Below, piece by piece: positions 21,075-33,072 of a stretch of 64,000 nt of DNA (position 1 is the first letter of the stretch; the number at the start of each line of letters is the position of its first letter). This DNA comes from Gentiana macrophylla. Lineage: Eukaryota; Streptophyta; Magnoliopsida; Gentianales; Gentianaceae. A program made the position numbers and the translations under genes. The notes under the pieces were generated by a model, which worked only from the letters and a program-made list of their open reading frames with translations, did no database searches and was not told the DNA's origin. The DNA lies in NCBI GenBank assembly GCA_026214975.1, contig JAOBSW010000178.1, positions 1 through 64,000 on the forward strand, written 5' to 3'.

Positions 21075-21242
21075 GGAGTAGACGGAAAATTCTTGTGCGG
21101 TGAGGGTTTTTAGAGTGAAGTGATCGGTGGGTTGATCAGAACTACACAGTTTAGATGTGTGATGTAAACTGTGTGGCTCTGATCACCCACCGGTCACTTC
21201 GGTGCATGTAGAGATACTAGGGAAGAAGTACCCGGAGTAGAC
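21075..21242. other. Hairpin (37-bp stem) flanked by 9-bp direct repeats, upstream of HIBADH
   Basis: Left arm 21117-21153 and right arm 21165-21200 are inverted copies with only a few mismatches and one bulge, around an 11-base loop. The arms contain TGATCAGAACTACACAGTTT and AAACTGTGTGGCTCTGATCA. Outside them, GGAGTAGAC occurs at 21075-21083 and again at 21234-21242. It lies 158 bases before the start codon, so it may be in the promoter or the 5' leader. It could be a microRNA-like precursor, a very small transposon relic (9-bp duplications fit Mutator), or a structured leader. The sequence alone does not decide. Confidence 0.6.
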
Positions 21243-21357
21243 TACTGCTGATTCTATTTTTTTCAAAGGTATTCCTTTCCTCCAGCATTTTCGACACAGG
21301 TTCACCCCTTGCAAAATTCTCAATCTTCAGCATTCAATATCATTTCTTGATCTAGCA

Positions 21358-24300
21358 ATGTCGATCAGCAGAGCGAGAACACTTCGTCAGCTTCACAATT
21401 TCACTTCATCCTTTGACTTCCTACGATCAGCTCGTGCATTTTGTTCTTCCAGAGTCCCATCACCCCTCTTTGAAGTAAGTAAGCATAGTTTGATCTTGAA
21501 AAGTTGTTGAATTATTAGCATTTATAATTGTATTTCTGCTTCGACATAGGCTGAAACCATTACCATCATAGTTTTAGTTTGGGGATTTAGTTTGGCTTGT
21601 TGCGTTGGGTGAAGTCTGAAGATGACGAAGTTTTGCCTTTGATGATGATTCTGAAGTTTTGCTAGAAATGATTGAAATCTACAACTTTTTCTGTAAGAAT
21701 CCGCCAATAATGCTGCCTTTTATTTTGTTGCTGATCGTCTCTTTATCCTAGATTTTTACTGTTCCATCAGAGATCAGAACAAGTATGTTTACTCGTCTGA
21801 CAACTAAAAGTGGTTTCGTGCCAAAATGATCGAAAATGAGTTTGGCTGCTCATGACACTATTATTGTGTCTGGTGTTCTGTTGGATTAGGAAACTCTGAC
21901 TGCAAGAACTTCTTTGCATTCTATCTTATCGAACTTGTCTTAGGCAAATTTCAGCTCTCATCTGGGCTGTTTTAGTTCACATGAAATATTGTTTCCCACT
22001 TATTAAGATGTGCATTGAGCTGATTCAAAGGCCACTTTTAAGACGTGCATTAAGCGGAAGCTAGATTTTACATTTTTGAACATAAATGACTGTTGTCAAT
22101 TGATATGCATAGTCAATTTGCTGAGTTGACAAGTATAATGCACTGAAGTTGCAATTACTTTCATTATCTCATGCTGATGGATGTTGCACTCTAATTGCAT
22201 TGGTTTTCCCTTTTGGCAGAGGATCGGTTTTGTTGGCCTCGGAAACATGGGATCAAGAATGGTTAATAATTTGATCAAGGCGGGATACCATGTCACAGTT
22301 CATGATGTGTAATGTCATTTACTTTATGCGTCTTACTGTTTGGTGCATACGAGACAATTGTTGACTTTCTCAGTAGCTACATTTTAGATGCTTGTGTTAC
22401 TGTTTAAGTTCGCTTGACGTATCTATTCGACTTTATTGCTCTGGTTTTGTCTCACATACCTGGGATAGTTCACTGGATTCACTTACTCCTCTCTTAGTAT
22501 ATAAATAACAAGTGTTATCGTACCTTTTCAGATGATATTTCAATGACAGTTCCACAAAAAAATTGTTATTTTTGTAAAAGTTCACTGCTTTACTATAAGG
22601 TGTACCTTATGTTCCACTCACTTGGCCGGCTTTATAAAGATGTGCTTTTTGTGTCTTTGTTTTTGTGTTATTTCCGCCAGAAATGATGATGCAATGAAGA
22701 TTTATATAGAGAAGGGAATTCCAACAAAACAAACACCCTATGAGGTTGCAGAATCAAGTGATGTTGTGATTACAATGCTTCCATCTTCTACTAATGTGAG
22801 TTTCTGACCGTACGTCTTGTTCTCTTACTACACCAAAGGAAGTGAATGGAGTGCTGAAAATCACATCCTATGAGAAAATAAAATATTTTGAATGAAGGAA
22901 ACTTGGAGTTGATCTCTTTCAATGGCAACTGGCATTTTTGTTTTGTTTCTTGTAATCTTAGTTCCTCGTGTGTCAATCTTCCCCTCTCTCTCCTGCTCTC
23001 TCTGTCTCATCTCTGTGTGCATGTGTCTCTCAACTTCTCCCATTTTCATTTGAAAGATCCCTAACATTTTATTCAGAATTCGACACATTCCTAACATTAT
23101 ATTAAAGAGCATTCGTTTCTAGATCTTGGAAGTGTCTGCTGATATCTTTGTTCATAAGAACATTTATTTATTTTTTTCTTAAAAAAACATTTATTTTTCG
23201 AGTGTAAGCTTAGAGAGGACGACAGCACACTTGTTAGTAGTAAAGCCTTTTTTGTGGTTTTCTGCACTTCACATTTTGTTTCGTCATATATCATTGGAAG
23301 TGAGGTCACAAGTTTCTGACCTTTTGCTAAACACTGAAACTAAGAGAACTAACTGAGGTGAGTATTGCCTGACGTGTTATGTTGATATTCTCTGCTTATG
23401 TAGGTGCATAATGGTTGTCGTTTTGTCTGAGAAAAGCAGAAGGTTTGACCAGTTAGACAGTTTAGTAGAAGTGGGGTTGGGCAATTCTAATAGTTTGTTA
23501 TGGTGCACTTGGCTTGATATTTTTACACAAGGATGAGTCTCATCCTAAAGATAATACTTTGAATAGTGGTCTATAGACGATTTTTTGTTTAGTCACGAAA
23601 AAATAAACAAAATCCTTGTGAAGCTAATGTCAACCTTTTCTTTCTTTTGAAAAAAAGCTTTTCTTTTCCGCTTTCCCACTCTTCAGAACATCAAACAAGC
23701 AACACAATCCAGTCCGTGACGTCAATCCACCTAACATTACAATCCCTGCAAGTTCTCCCTTTGTAAAACATCCGAGTCACCTTTTTCGATAAATATCTTG
23801 AAAATATTGAGCTGGGAAACAATCGAATGCCACCTAATATTGATGGATTCATACCTCCTAGTTTTCGTATGTAAATTTGGCAAGTTACATAAATAAGTGT
23901 TGCAGCATGTGACTTCTGCAAGTGTGATTCAAGTACATGAAGTATTAGCTTTGGTGTAGATTGCCACTTCTTTAGGCTTGGTAGATAATTTCAAGATTTC
24001 TATGTTATGAAGCTGCGCTTTTGTAGTTTTGGGATATAGACAATTTCCATTACATCTATGATGGTTTGGCAGTCGAATTAAAACCATTTTCATGATTTGC
24101 AAAACTTGGTTAGGGCCCAACTATTTTTTGTTTTGTTCTTCTGGTTCACTTCAGCATCTGCTATCAAATAGCTTTCTGTCATATTGTCTTCTGCTCTTAT
24201 AGCCGTTGTGAGATGCTTTCACCAATGCTGTGCAAGTTATATAAAGTAGTCAGACCTAACAGTCATCTTGATTCAGACTCTAACTTATTGAGGGATTTTG

Positions 24301-27300
24301 TTTTTCCTTGACATAGGTAAATGATGTATACACTGGACCGAACGGTTTACTTCAGGGTCAAAATGATCTAAGACCGTGGCTCTTTCTGGATTCTTCGACA
24401 ATTGATCCTCACACTTCAAGAAAAATTTCTGCTTCAATAGCTGATTGTTCGCTGAGAGAAAAGAAATGTAAGTTTCAGGAACCTTTTCCTTCTTTCCATA
24501 CAGAACTTTTGTTACATGACATAGAAATTTTCTTCAATTTTAAAAATAAGCATTTCAAGGGTACCGGATTTTAGTTATCCACCTAGGTTATGCACAGTTG
24601 TCTGAACTACTGTCATTTTTTTTTATCATAGCTATTCTTAATCTGGTGTGATTATGTAGTATTTTATTATTTGAAATCGAATGTTCATTTACTTTCACAA
24701 AAAATACATTATTTTGTAAATCGGAATTGTTTTATTAATGATCAAAAAATACACAACAATACATTATGTTTATTTATAGTCTCAGACCTGATTTTATTGC
24801 AATTTGCATTTTATTACAAGGATCACACTCCTTCCCCCCATATTCTCCTTTAGTTTCATAATACATGTCTTATGAATTATTCTTGAATTCATGAATGGCA
24901 GTGTTGGCGTCAGGTCATGATGACTTTATAACTTTAACGTCCTCTTTCTGATTTATACAGATATGTGGGAGAGTCCAGTCATGCTGGATGCTCCTGTTTC
25001 TGGAGGCGTTATTGCTGCTGATACTGGAATGCTCACTTTCATGGTATAGTTTTATGATAAGTTATAGGTACTTTATCAGGAAATGAATACTTATCTGATA
25101 TCACAAAGGGGCATTGTCGTCTTAGGTTTATTTGCTCCAAGTTGGGCATGTATGATATTCATGTGCCAAATTGAGGGTTTGTGTTAGAAATAAAGTGATC
25201 CAAGGAATTGAGGCCTTGGTGTTAGAAATAAAGTGATCCGAGGATGCAAGGATTTGAGGCGTAAGGTTTCGAGGTCAAAATAATCGTTCCAACATGTGTA
25301 TGAAAACTTGAGAGGTTAAGTTCTGTCTTCTTGAGCTATATTTCTCAAGGCTAGGAGGTCTTTGCTTTGTGTTTTGGATTTCAGAGATAATTTTTTTAGT
25401 GGAAAATATTGTCTCCAAATGAAGCCCTTAAAACTCTAGCTGGTCTTTTCTTAGAGGGACTAGGTTCATCTCTTGTGTCTACCTTCACCCATGCATGAAA
25501 GCTATACTCTCTCCATTTGCCCTATAATTCAATTGGTCTGAGGAGTGAGAAACGGAGATTATTTTCTAGTTGCATCTGCACCAGTATTTTCTATTTGCAC
25601 TCCTGTTGGCCGGAGCAGTTTTTCTCCTTGTATAGTTTTCCACGCACGTAGAACAGACTGTTTCACAGAGATGGTCCCTCTTGATGTGGTGGAAATATAA
25701 AGCAGAGTCACCATTCAGGAATTATAAAAGATTGAGTCCCCATTTCAAATTTGTGGAAATCGTATCATGTGCTAACAGGAGATTTGAGTGCAGTTGATTT
25801 AATTTTGATAATTTGTGTGCTACAACCTGAGTTGAGATCTTGTGGGAAGGAAACATAATTCACCTGTTTTGGATTTCACCACCCTATCAGATCTACAGTT
25901 TGTCCAGTCTAATTTTGGAACATGTTTGCTGCTTGAAAATGTTTAGCCCTTTCAATGTTTTTTGGTTGTTTTAAATGAGCTGTTTCCGATATCTCCTTTA
26001 GGTTGGTGGTCCAAAGGAAGCTTATGAGGCTGCTAAACCTTTGTTGCTTTCCATGGGGAAGAACACAATCTACTGTGGTGGAGCAGGAAATGGTTCGGTA
26101 GGTTCTGCTATGATGCAGTTGATAAATTTGATAACCATGGCTAAAATTGCTCAGTTTAGCCGCGACAACGAATGTCTGAGTAATTTTTGGTAAAAGGATG
26201 GACTCATGCTGGTGATCTTTCTGAAAACTTGAGCACTTGGCCAAATATGTAGATAAGCCTTTATGTTCTTCCTCTATGAGCATTCCTTTTATCTTAGTAG
26301 ATTTCCAATAATTTTGCCTTTTGGCTCAGACAGCAAAGATCTGCAACAATTTGGCTATGGCAGTTAGTATGCTTGGTGTTTCAGAAGCCTTTACTCTTGG
26401 TCAAAAACTGGGAATTGCTGCAAGTACTCTTACCAATGTTCTCAACTCTTCAAGTGCTCGTTGTTGGAGTAGGTATTAATTCGAAAATTTTATGGTTTTG
26501 TTTGGATATGAGTTATGATTTGCATTATTGTATCTGGTTTGTGTGTAGCAGACGAAGTTTATTGTTCCATAATTTTGTTTTACTGCTGGGCAAAGATAAT
26601 CATGCACTGGACATGTGTTTAGTTGCTAGAAGCTGAGCTTAAGTTTATCGTTCCATAATTTTGTTGTACTGATGTGGCAAAAAAATTCATGCACAGGACA
26701 TGCGTAGTGCCCTTTTTTTCTTTTAGTTTTAATTTCCTAAATTAATTTTTGTGTCAGTTATGTGTTTTATGTCCCTATTTTTGGGAGTCCCTGCGTGCAG
26801 TCATGGGGATTGAGGTAAGTGGCTTCCTATACAGCAGGCTGAACTTCTATCTGCCATGCCAGTGGTGGTTCTTTTAAAAGGTCCTTCCATTTCTTTGGGC
26901 GGTGTGGTGGCTGTGGCGGGGTTCTTTTCTTTTTATGAATCTAAAATTTTGTTGAACTTTTTCCAAAGACTATCTTTGACTGCTTTTCAATGTTATAGTG
27001 CAATTTTTTAGGAGTTAGACCATAACTAGAATCAGGCCTTTAACCATAACATCGTTTCTGTTGTCAAACATTCAAGTCAATCACTTCATATAGAATGTTA
27101 ATAGTTTTTACCCATAGTCGTTAAAGCAATGCCTAGGTGAGAGTTGACCTTGTTGCGCCTGTAGTTGGGGAGAAGTGGAGAAAATGGCCAGGCGGCTTCC
27201 TGCATTGACTAAGCGGCTGTTTTTTGTCGCCTAAGCGATGGAAAAGTTATGCTTTGTTTTGCTTAGTGTCTTTTTGTGTTGACGTGGCTTATTTACAGGC

Positions 27301-28246
27301 TTCTATCTTGTATGTTCTTGTAACAACTGCAGGGTTAAGCCCAGAGACCATGGAAGCAACACTATAAGACCTGTTCAATTACCTATATCACAATCAATGT
27401 CAAACCTTTCAAATCCTAGATTGCTTCTTGGTCATATTCTGCTTGCTCTTCCATTGTCCTTTGAACTGTAAGGCCTCCATATGCACAGCTACGTTCTCTT
27501 TCCGTGACATGCCCATATATTTCCCTTTGAAGCTCAATGTCAGATTCTGAAAATTCTATCTCCGCCTCTCTTCTTCATAGCCAAATCTTGCAAGCCCTGG
27601 ATTGCTTCTTGGTCATATTCTGCCTGCTATTCAATCACTTTGATACTGTTAGGTCTCCATTTGCGTAAAACTGCTCCTTTATATTTTGATGATCTCTTAC
27701 ATGTGGCAGTGATACATACAATCCAGTACCAGGTGTGATAGACGGGACGCCTGCTTCCAGGAATTATGTTGGTGGGTTTGCATCAAAATTAATGGTAAGT
27801 TGTTTAATTCCCTCAATTGTCTGTCTATATACAGTTCATAATTTGTGCAGTGAACATTAAGTTGATCAAATGACACTGTGTTCTTCTTCAAGTTTTTTCT
27901 CTCTTGTAATCTTTAGTTCTCGCTCTCTCAGGCGAAAGATTTAAACCTTGCCATAAAATCAGCAAAAGGAGTTGGGGTTAAATGTCCGGTGACACTGCAA
28001 GCAGAGAAAATGTGAGTGAGATATTTTTTCCTTATTATTTTTGTATATCCATACTTATGTTGATGATTAATAAAATTGTGTAATACGATTTGTTTTTTAA
28101 ATACGGAATGTAATAATTATTGTGAACAAGCCGACACATGAATCATTTGTTTGTGCAGATTCACGGAGCTCTGTGACGATGGTCATGATACGAAGGATTT
28201 CTCTTGTGTCTTCCGCCATTATTATGCTGGAGATGATGACAAGTAA
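21358..28246 (+). CDS. HIBADH: 3-hydroxyisobutyrate dehydrogenase, mitochondrial (10 exons)
   Basis: NAD-dependent enzyme oxidising 3-hydroxyisobutyrate to methylmalonate semialdehyde in valine breakdown. Exons, all with GT-AG borders and consistent phase: 21358-21474, 22220-22308, 22681-22795, 24317-24467, 24961-25043, 26002-26097, 26330-26472, 27710-27794, 27932-28011, 28159-28246. They sum to 1047 bases, 348 residues plus stop, the usual length. Exon 1 is a Ser/Arg-rich presequence with few acidic residues ([12 protein letters not shown]), fitting mitochondrial import. Residues 40-53 carry the Rossmann NAD site FVGLGNMG (Gly45, 47, 50), 167-173 the substrate loop DAPVSGG, and 214-224 the catalytic segment GNGS-TAKICNN with Lys220. 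The C-terminal half is the helical dimer domain. No frame breaks, so the gene looks intact. A hairpin lies just upstream, and introns contain small duplications. Confidence 0.95.
25180..25260. repeat. Small tandem duplication in HIBADH intron 5
   Basis: TGTTAGAAATAAAGTGATCC occurs twice, about 43 bases apart, followed each time by (A/G)AGGA. Intronic, no effect on coding seen. Confidence 0.7.
26550..26705. repeat. Tandem duplication in HIBADH intron 7 (about 84 bp)
   Basis: GTTCCATAATTTTGTT(T/G)TACTG occurs near 26565 and near 26650, each followed by CATGCAC(T/A)GGACATG. Intronic. Confidence 0.7.
27120..27290. mobile_element. Possible small hAT-like repeat remnant in HIBADH intron 7
   Basis: GC-richer patch with GCCTAGGTGAG, AGGCGGCTTCC, TAAGCGGCTG and CGCCTAAGCG. 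Phrases like these are typical of a widespread non-autonomous plant repeat with GCCTAGGC/CGCCTAGGC wording. Ends are not defined. Confidence 0.3.
27410..27680. repeat. 181-bp tandem duplication in HIBADH intron 7
   Basis: ATTGCTTCTTGGTCATATTC begins near 27420 and again near 27601. The copies stay similar through CTGTNAGG(C/T)CTCCAT (about 27466 and 27648). The second copy ends about 30 bases before the exon 8 acceptor. Confidence 0.75.
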
Positions 28247-29250
28247 ACCGATTCCCGGTTGTGGTAGGAATTTTCCAAAAAAATTGATGCTCTGATTGTA
28301 TGAATTCAAATTGTTTTACTTAGATATAGTAGAATCAGTGATTAATTAATGTCTAAACATATATTTATCTGTAATCAGTAAGACTTAATGCCACAGATGG
28401 CTGGTCATTATTGAACTAGGAATTGACTTTAAGGGTTGTTCCATGTAATGAATTTTTCCTACTTGATTGACCTGAATTGTTTTATTTTTATGGCAAAAAG
28501 GAAAATTAACACACCCCACCCCCCACCCCCCAAGTTATACTCCATTGAAATTTACGATCTTAAACTTTAATTTGCTCGATTTACCACCTTAACCGATACA
28601 TTATGACCAATCTCAAACTTTTAATTGATTGATTTATCACCTTTTAACTATTCTTTTTAATCTCCTTTATTCACATCTCACCTTGGTAAAAATATTCAAT
28701 ACATATATTAAACAAGGGCAAATTTGTCATTCAAACTTCATCTTCCTTTGATTGGTTTGAATTGGAAAATTAAATAAAAGGTCTGGTAGGTTGGTAATCA
28801 TAATTAATAGTATTATTATGCTTCAATTAAAAGAATCTCTTGAAAAAAGCATGGAGCTTAGGCTAAGTCATAAGCACATTGATCTTTATGAAGGGGGTCA
28901 AAAAAGCCTCTTTTTGTTTTTCTATGGGGGAGTGGGCGGCGATGGAATCACCCCTTTTTGTAGTTGGTCGGCCACAAAGATCTCAAGGGTTAAATGAGAA
29001 ATGATTGTGTATATCTTTTTGCACTAAGAAAATTCTTAGTCCACAGCATTTTTTTCTTACTTTTACCCCTAAAAATTATCTTCTTCCGCTTTTGTTGATT
29101 CTAATCGAATATTGAATAGAATTATAAAGTTTTTTTTGATCGGTATTGAGTATGAAAAACACTTAAAATCTGATTCGAATCGGGTCAGAATAATCATTAT
29201 TTTTCGATTCAATTTGAGGCAGAATAATCTGTTGTGCGAAAATATGGCCC
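28247..29250. other. HIBADH 3' region and AT-rich flank
   Basis: The first 150-200 bases are the likely 3' untranslated region. Beyond that I see no gene. A C-rich run (CACCCCACCCCCCACCCCCC, near 28512) and AT-rich DNA are the only notable contents. Confidence 0.4.
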
Positions 29251-29985
29251 TTTAGCACAAACCATTAGAGCCACGAAATGTGTGATATGAACGCCCTGCA
29301 CCGGTGCAGAGTAGCTTAAATGAAGTCATACATGTCTGGTCAATCTTAGACCCGCCGTCACCTCAGCTAGTGCAAAAGGGCTAACCGAGTTGACAAGACT
29401 TTTATGTCTCAGCACTTATATGGGGTTGAACATTCTCTTATTTTACCGATGTGGGACTTTACATTCTCCCCTTTATAAGGGGTGGCGTCCTCGCCGGGGC
29501 GGGCAAGCAGTCTGGATCGTCCTACAGAGAGGTAACTCAGAGGTCATCCTTACACCGTCTTCTTGTATGGTGCGCGGCGCATAGTTCCGTCGATAGTCGG
29601 CCCGATACACCGTCTTCGTGGCTAGCTAATCACTTAATAAGCGATTTGACAAGATAAAATGTTAAACATCATGAGAGCTTGGATAGGCGCGAGCATAATA
29701 TCGGCAATGTGATGGTTGGCGGATAAAAGTGATGATTCTCGCCGGATTCTAGACCCGCCAGATAAAGAAGTGATCATTCCGCCGGACAAACTCACGAACG
29801 AGATATACATTCACCGGTCGACTCTTTTGTGGTTGGCGAGATAAAGTGGAATGACTATCTCGGGACCGCTAGAGATTTATCTCATAGGGTTGCGTCTTTT
29901 GTCTCAGTGCATATCTCACTAAGTGTAGTGCCTCGCAAACATCTTTGTCAGAACAAAGATAAGCTAAGCTAGTAACCCTAAGGAC
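29250..29985. repeat. Unclassified interspersed repeat
   Basis: Moderately GC-rich DNA with ACCGATGTGGGACTTTACAT, a phrase often found near the ends of plant repeats, then CCTTTATAAGGGGTGGCG and several CCGCC(G/A)G motifs. No coding frame of note and no ends or duplications found. Confidence 0.35.
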
Positions 29986-30600
29986 CTCACAATGTTATAC
30001 TATGAATAGAATGTGATAGTTTGATGTAATATCTTTTAATAACGGTTTAATAATAAGACGGAGTTTACTTGCTTTCATTATAAAACGTATTTTATTCAAT
30101 AGCTTCTACTCGTTACTAAGTACATATGTACTTACCCGTTATATGTTTTGTTTTGAGAAGATGAACAGGTTTTTTATGGAGATGAGAACGATGAAGACAT
30201 ATGATGCATGATGTTTTCTTTTGTTGAAGTTGTTTTGAAGACTTTCTTTTATTTCTAGTTTTGATTTTAAACGATGTTGTTACTTCAAATTGAATGTTTT
30301 TTTTGTTTGGCTCGTTTTAGAAGCCTTTGATGTAAGACTAGATCGTTTGGTTTCTTTTGGATGTTGAAACGTTTCAGTTTCCTTCCGTTTTGGTTTTAGT
30401 GCAGCATTGATTCGTATTCTAGTTGATCTTTGGAATTTTTCCCCGAGTCGTTTTGCTTCCGCGTTGTGTTTATGATGTAAGGCTTATGTATAATATTGGA
30501 TTTTATTTGATATTATACATGCCGGGCGTTCTTTCGGATAAGGACTCGATTGTGCAGAAAGCGGGCGCCACGGTGACTTTACAACTTCACATTATCGAAG
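29986..30600 (+). mobile_element. Diverged LTR fragment, perhaps Tekay/Del-like
   Basis: Shares order and phrases with the - strand of the solo LTR at 61647-63907: TACTAAGTAC...TTACC, then GAGAAGATGAACA (GAGAAGACGAACA there), then GGATAAGGACTCG near the end (AGATAAGGACTCG there). Ends cannot be set. A 60-residue frame at 30423-30605 is part of this LTR and not a gene. Confidence 0.4.
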
Positions 30601-30922
30601 ATTAATTGATTAAAACGAGTTTCAATATAATCAATGATGTAAAATTATGCTATGATATATATATATTGTGATTCAATATGTTATGACTCTATCAAATAAT
30701 AATGCCATACTTTGACACGATAAATATGAAATACATACGGTGAAATGATGATAGTGTAAACATGACTAGACTTTTAGTAGTATCTCCAACATTATCCATA
30801 AATGTATCACATTAGATGACAATGAGCTCTCTCATAACTTGACATTCTTTTAAAACAAGTGTTACTAAAACCTCATCATCAAATTCTGCCTTATTAATAC
30901 CTCTTAATAGAAAAAACCAAAT

Positions 30923-30934
30923 GAGAAAATCCAC
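30923..30934. repeat. SINE target-site duplication (left), GAGAAAATCCAC
   Basis: Twelve bases repeated exactly at 31078-31089 after the poly-A tail. Confidence 0.85.
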
Positions 30935-31077
30935 GCACTCTGTGCACATGCCTGCAGTGGTTTGTCGCTAGGGCTAAACCAGGGCTCCAGTGGGGAAGAC
31001 CCAGGTTCGAGCCCCGCTTGAGGCATAGTTTAGTTTAGGATGGGTGCGTGTGTATTTCGTTTCGGGAAAAAAAAGAA
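30935..31077 (+). mobile_element. tRNA-derived SINE, about 143 bp
   Basis: Contains an RNA polymerase III B-box GGTTCGAGCCC at 31004-31014, about 45 bases after a degenerate A-box region (CTAGGGCTAAACCAGG). The 3' part reads GGGTGCGTGTGTATTTCGTT and ends in an A-rich tail (31067-31077). Perfect 12-bp duplications (GAGAAAATCCAC) on both sides show insertion by target-primed reverse transcription. Its activity depends on LINE enzymes; it encodes no protein. Confidence 0.85.
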
Positions 31078-31089
31078 GAGAAAATCCAC
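31078..31089. repeat. SINE target-site duplication (right), GAGAAAATCCAC
   Basis: Exact copy of 30923-30934. Confidence 0.85.
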
Positions 31090-31214
31090 TAAGACGAAAA
31101 AGTACAATCTCTCAGTGCCGAGTCACCTATTACAAATCTAAAACTAACAAATCAAAGTTTACTGCGTTTTTTTCCGACCGGAATCCCTTTCATTTTCTTA
31201 TATCATGCATCATT

Positions 31215-32620
31215 TCAATAAGAGTTGGATATTCCCTCAACTCTTAGCACTTGATGGCATTTTTGAAAATCCATTACATTTGCAGTTTTTGTTAATGTAC
31301 CCACTGTATCCGATAGAATTTTTCTTGGAACATCCACCACCGTTGATTTGGGTCTACTCCAGGGTGGAACATCTCCAAAGTCTTCATCAAAACCGTCATA
31401 CATAAATAGATCTTCATTGCCTACATCGTCATCGTCCTCTTGTCTTGCCTTGTCTAAAGATGTTATAACAATGCTAGACACTTTCCTTTCTATCAAAAGA
31501 CAGTGTGCGTGGCATAAAGATCCGGTTCAAAGCATCCAAACGAATCTTTGAAACAAATTTAATATCATCAGTAGATATCTTCTCTTGATTCTTCTTTTTC
31601 CTATCTCCATAGGCTTCAAAGTTCGCAGCACAACCTGCTCATTTTTCATGACAAAGTCTTCCCTCTCAATTTCTTCCGCCATACGTTGATAGTCTCACCA
31701 CTCATCATCAAAAGAGTCATCAATTTCAATATTATGATCCCTCACAAACTCCCGTTGAACCGAGTCCTCACATAAATCTAGAGTTGGAGTCACGGTTTGT
31801 TCCCTATCATCTACATTAACCCGAGAAACAAATTCTTTTTCAGTTTGGTTTCTTTTCACCTTTTTTCTTTGATATTGCAACATAAGCCGATTCTCCCTCG
31901 AATTCACCTTTTAAATTCGGGTCCTTTGCAGAACAATGAACATCAAGGTGCGCAATACGCCTACAAAATTTACAGTATTCAAGCCAAGATTCATATACTA
32001 CCATTTCTAGTAACATGATTTTTCATCCCCAATCCAAATTCGATCCTCTCATTGCTTCAACAAATATATCTACATCTACCCTAACCCTTACGGTAGAGGA
32101 CCATTTAAGATCAACAATACAACCCACTAATCAATGATGCTACTCGACATAGATATTCCTTGTTAAGCAGAGGAAACAGCAGTTCATGAACTCAATCTAA
32201 ATCGGAGTTAGACACGCCTCCTGATTCGGACGAAAATCTACTATCCATTTGGATAGAATCATCGGATTTTTTCCAATAGACCAAAATCTTTGATTAAAAT
32301 AAAATATTTTAGCCCTTTTGAGATGATGGACGAATTAAAACATATTTCTCGTCCAATAAGGAAATTTGATAATCAACTTTGAGCCCTCGCCTCAACATAA
32401 ATTTCGTAAATAGACAAGCTTCGGCCTATGCTCTAGGAACATGTCTATCAAAGCGTTCTGAAAAGGCACTACAATTTGTTGCATTTGATCTCTAGAAAAT
32501 TTAAAAGCAGGCCTACCAACATGAAGAGGAGGTGTGACAACGATCCTTACCCTAACGGAATTTCATCGCCCTTCACGGAAGGAGCGCCACCACCATGAAG
32601 AGGAGGTGTGGCCTCCATTT
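31215..32620 (-). pseudogene. DUF4283 / zf-CCHC_4 protein, LINE ORF1-type, decayed
   Basis: Read on the - strand from about 32617 (ATG, MEATPPLHGGGAPS). GRPAFKFSRDQMQQIVVPFQ and RPKLVYLRN are the N-terminal half of DUF4283. SKWIVDFRPNQEA is its usual WTPDFRPxxE block. Then comes a weak stretch, and the zinc knuckle CKFCRRIAHLDVHC (about 31975-31935), which has perfect C-x2-C-x4-H-x4-C spacing. A charged C-terminal region follows (31907-31695 and 31496-31215). This combination is typical of ORF1 of plant L1-type LINEs and of related captured genes; it binds RNA. Many stops and frame changes are present. No endonuclease or reverse transcriptase follows it. Confidence 0.65.
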
Positions 32621-33067
32621 ATGGTGCTCCAAAGAAAGTGAACCCTGATCCAATATCATCTACAAGTATTTAGGGAATTAGAAAAAACTTACAGGAAGAA
32701 GATGATATATATTGGTAACGAAGCCTTCGGGAAGAGCCGTTGGAAGACCACCGATCGATCGCATGCAGGGATGGAACTAGAGGTAGGGCCCATCCGGCTT
32801 TTATTTTTGGCACATAAAAACCTTATATAATTCAGTCTAACACAGTTAATTGTTTTAATCCAACTCACCCGAATATAGTCCATTGATTAGCCCACCCGAC
32901 AAAAAATTCTTGGTTCCGTCCCCCGATCATGGAAGGTTTTCAAGGAAGAAACACTACCTCTCGCCGGCCTCTCGAAATCGCCGCACCTAGTAGCCTCCAT
33001 TTGTCGTGTCACTCACATTATTTTTCACGGATTTGTTTATGACCAATCTTCAATCGACTGCACCTAC
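32621..33067. other. Flank left of the nested retrotransposons
   Basis: No gene recognised. It includes CCTCTCGCCGGCCTCTCGAA and an otherwise ordinary AT-rich stretch up to the edge of element C. Confidence 0.4.
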
Positions 33068-33072
33068 GGTGT
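33068..33072. repeat. Probable target-site duplication of element C (GGTGT)
   Basis: Compares with GGCGT at 58420-58424 at the far end: four of five bases agree. Confidence 0.45.

Noticed and set aside
21117..21200. Hairpin as a conserved MIR398 gene
   Set aside because: The loop is far too short and the mature-like arm differs by an indel and several bases; left as an open hairpin finding.
29250..29650. Cassandra-type TRIM with 5S rRNA-like promoter
   Set aside because: The GATGTGGGAC phrase is suggestive, but no 5S-like internal control region could be found.
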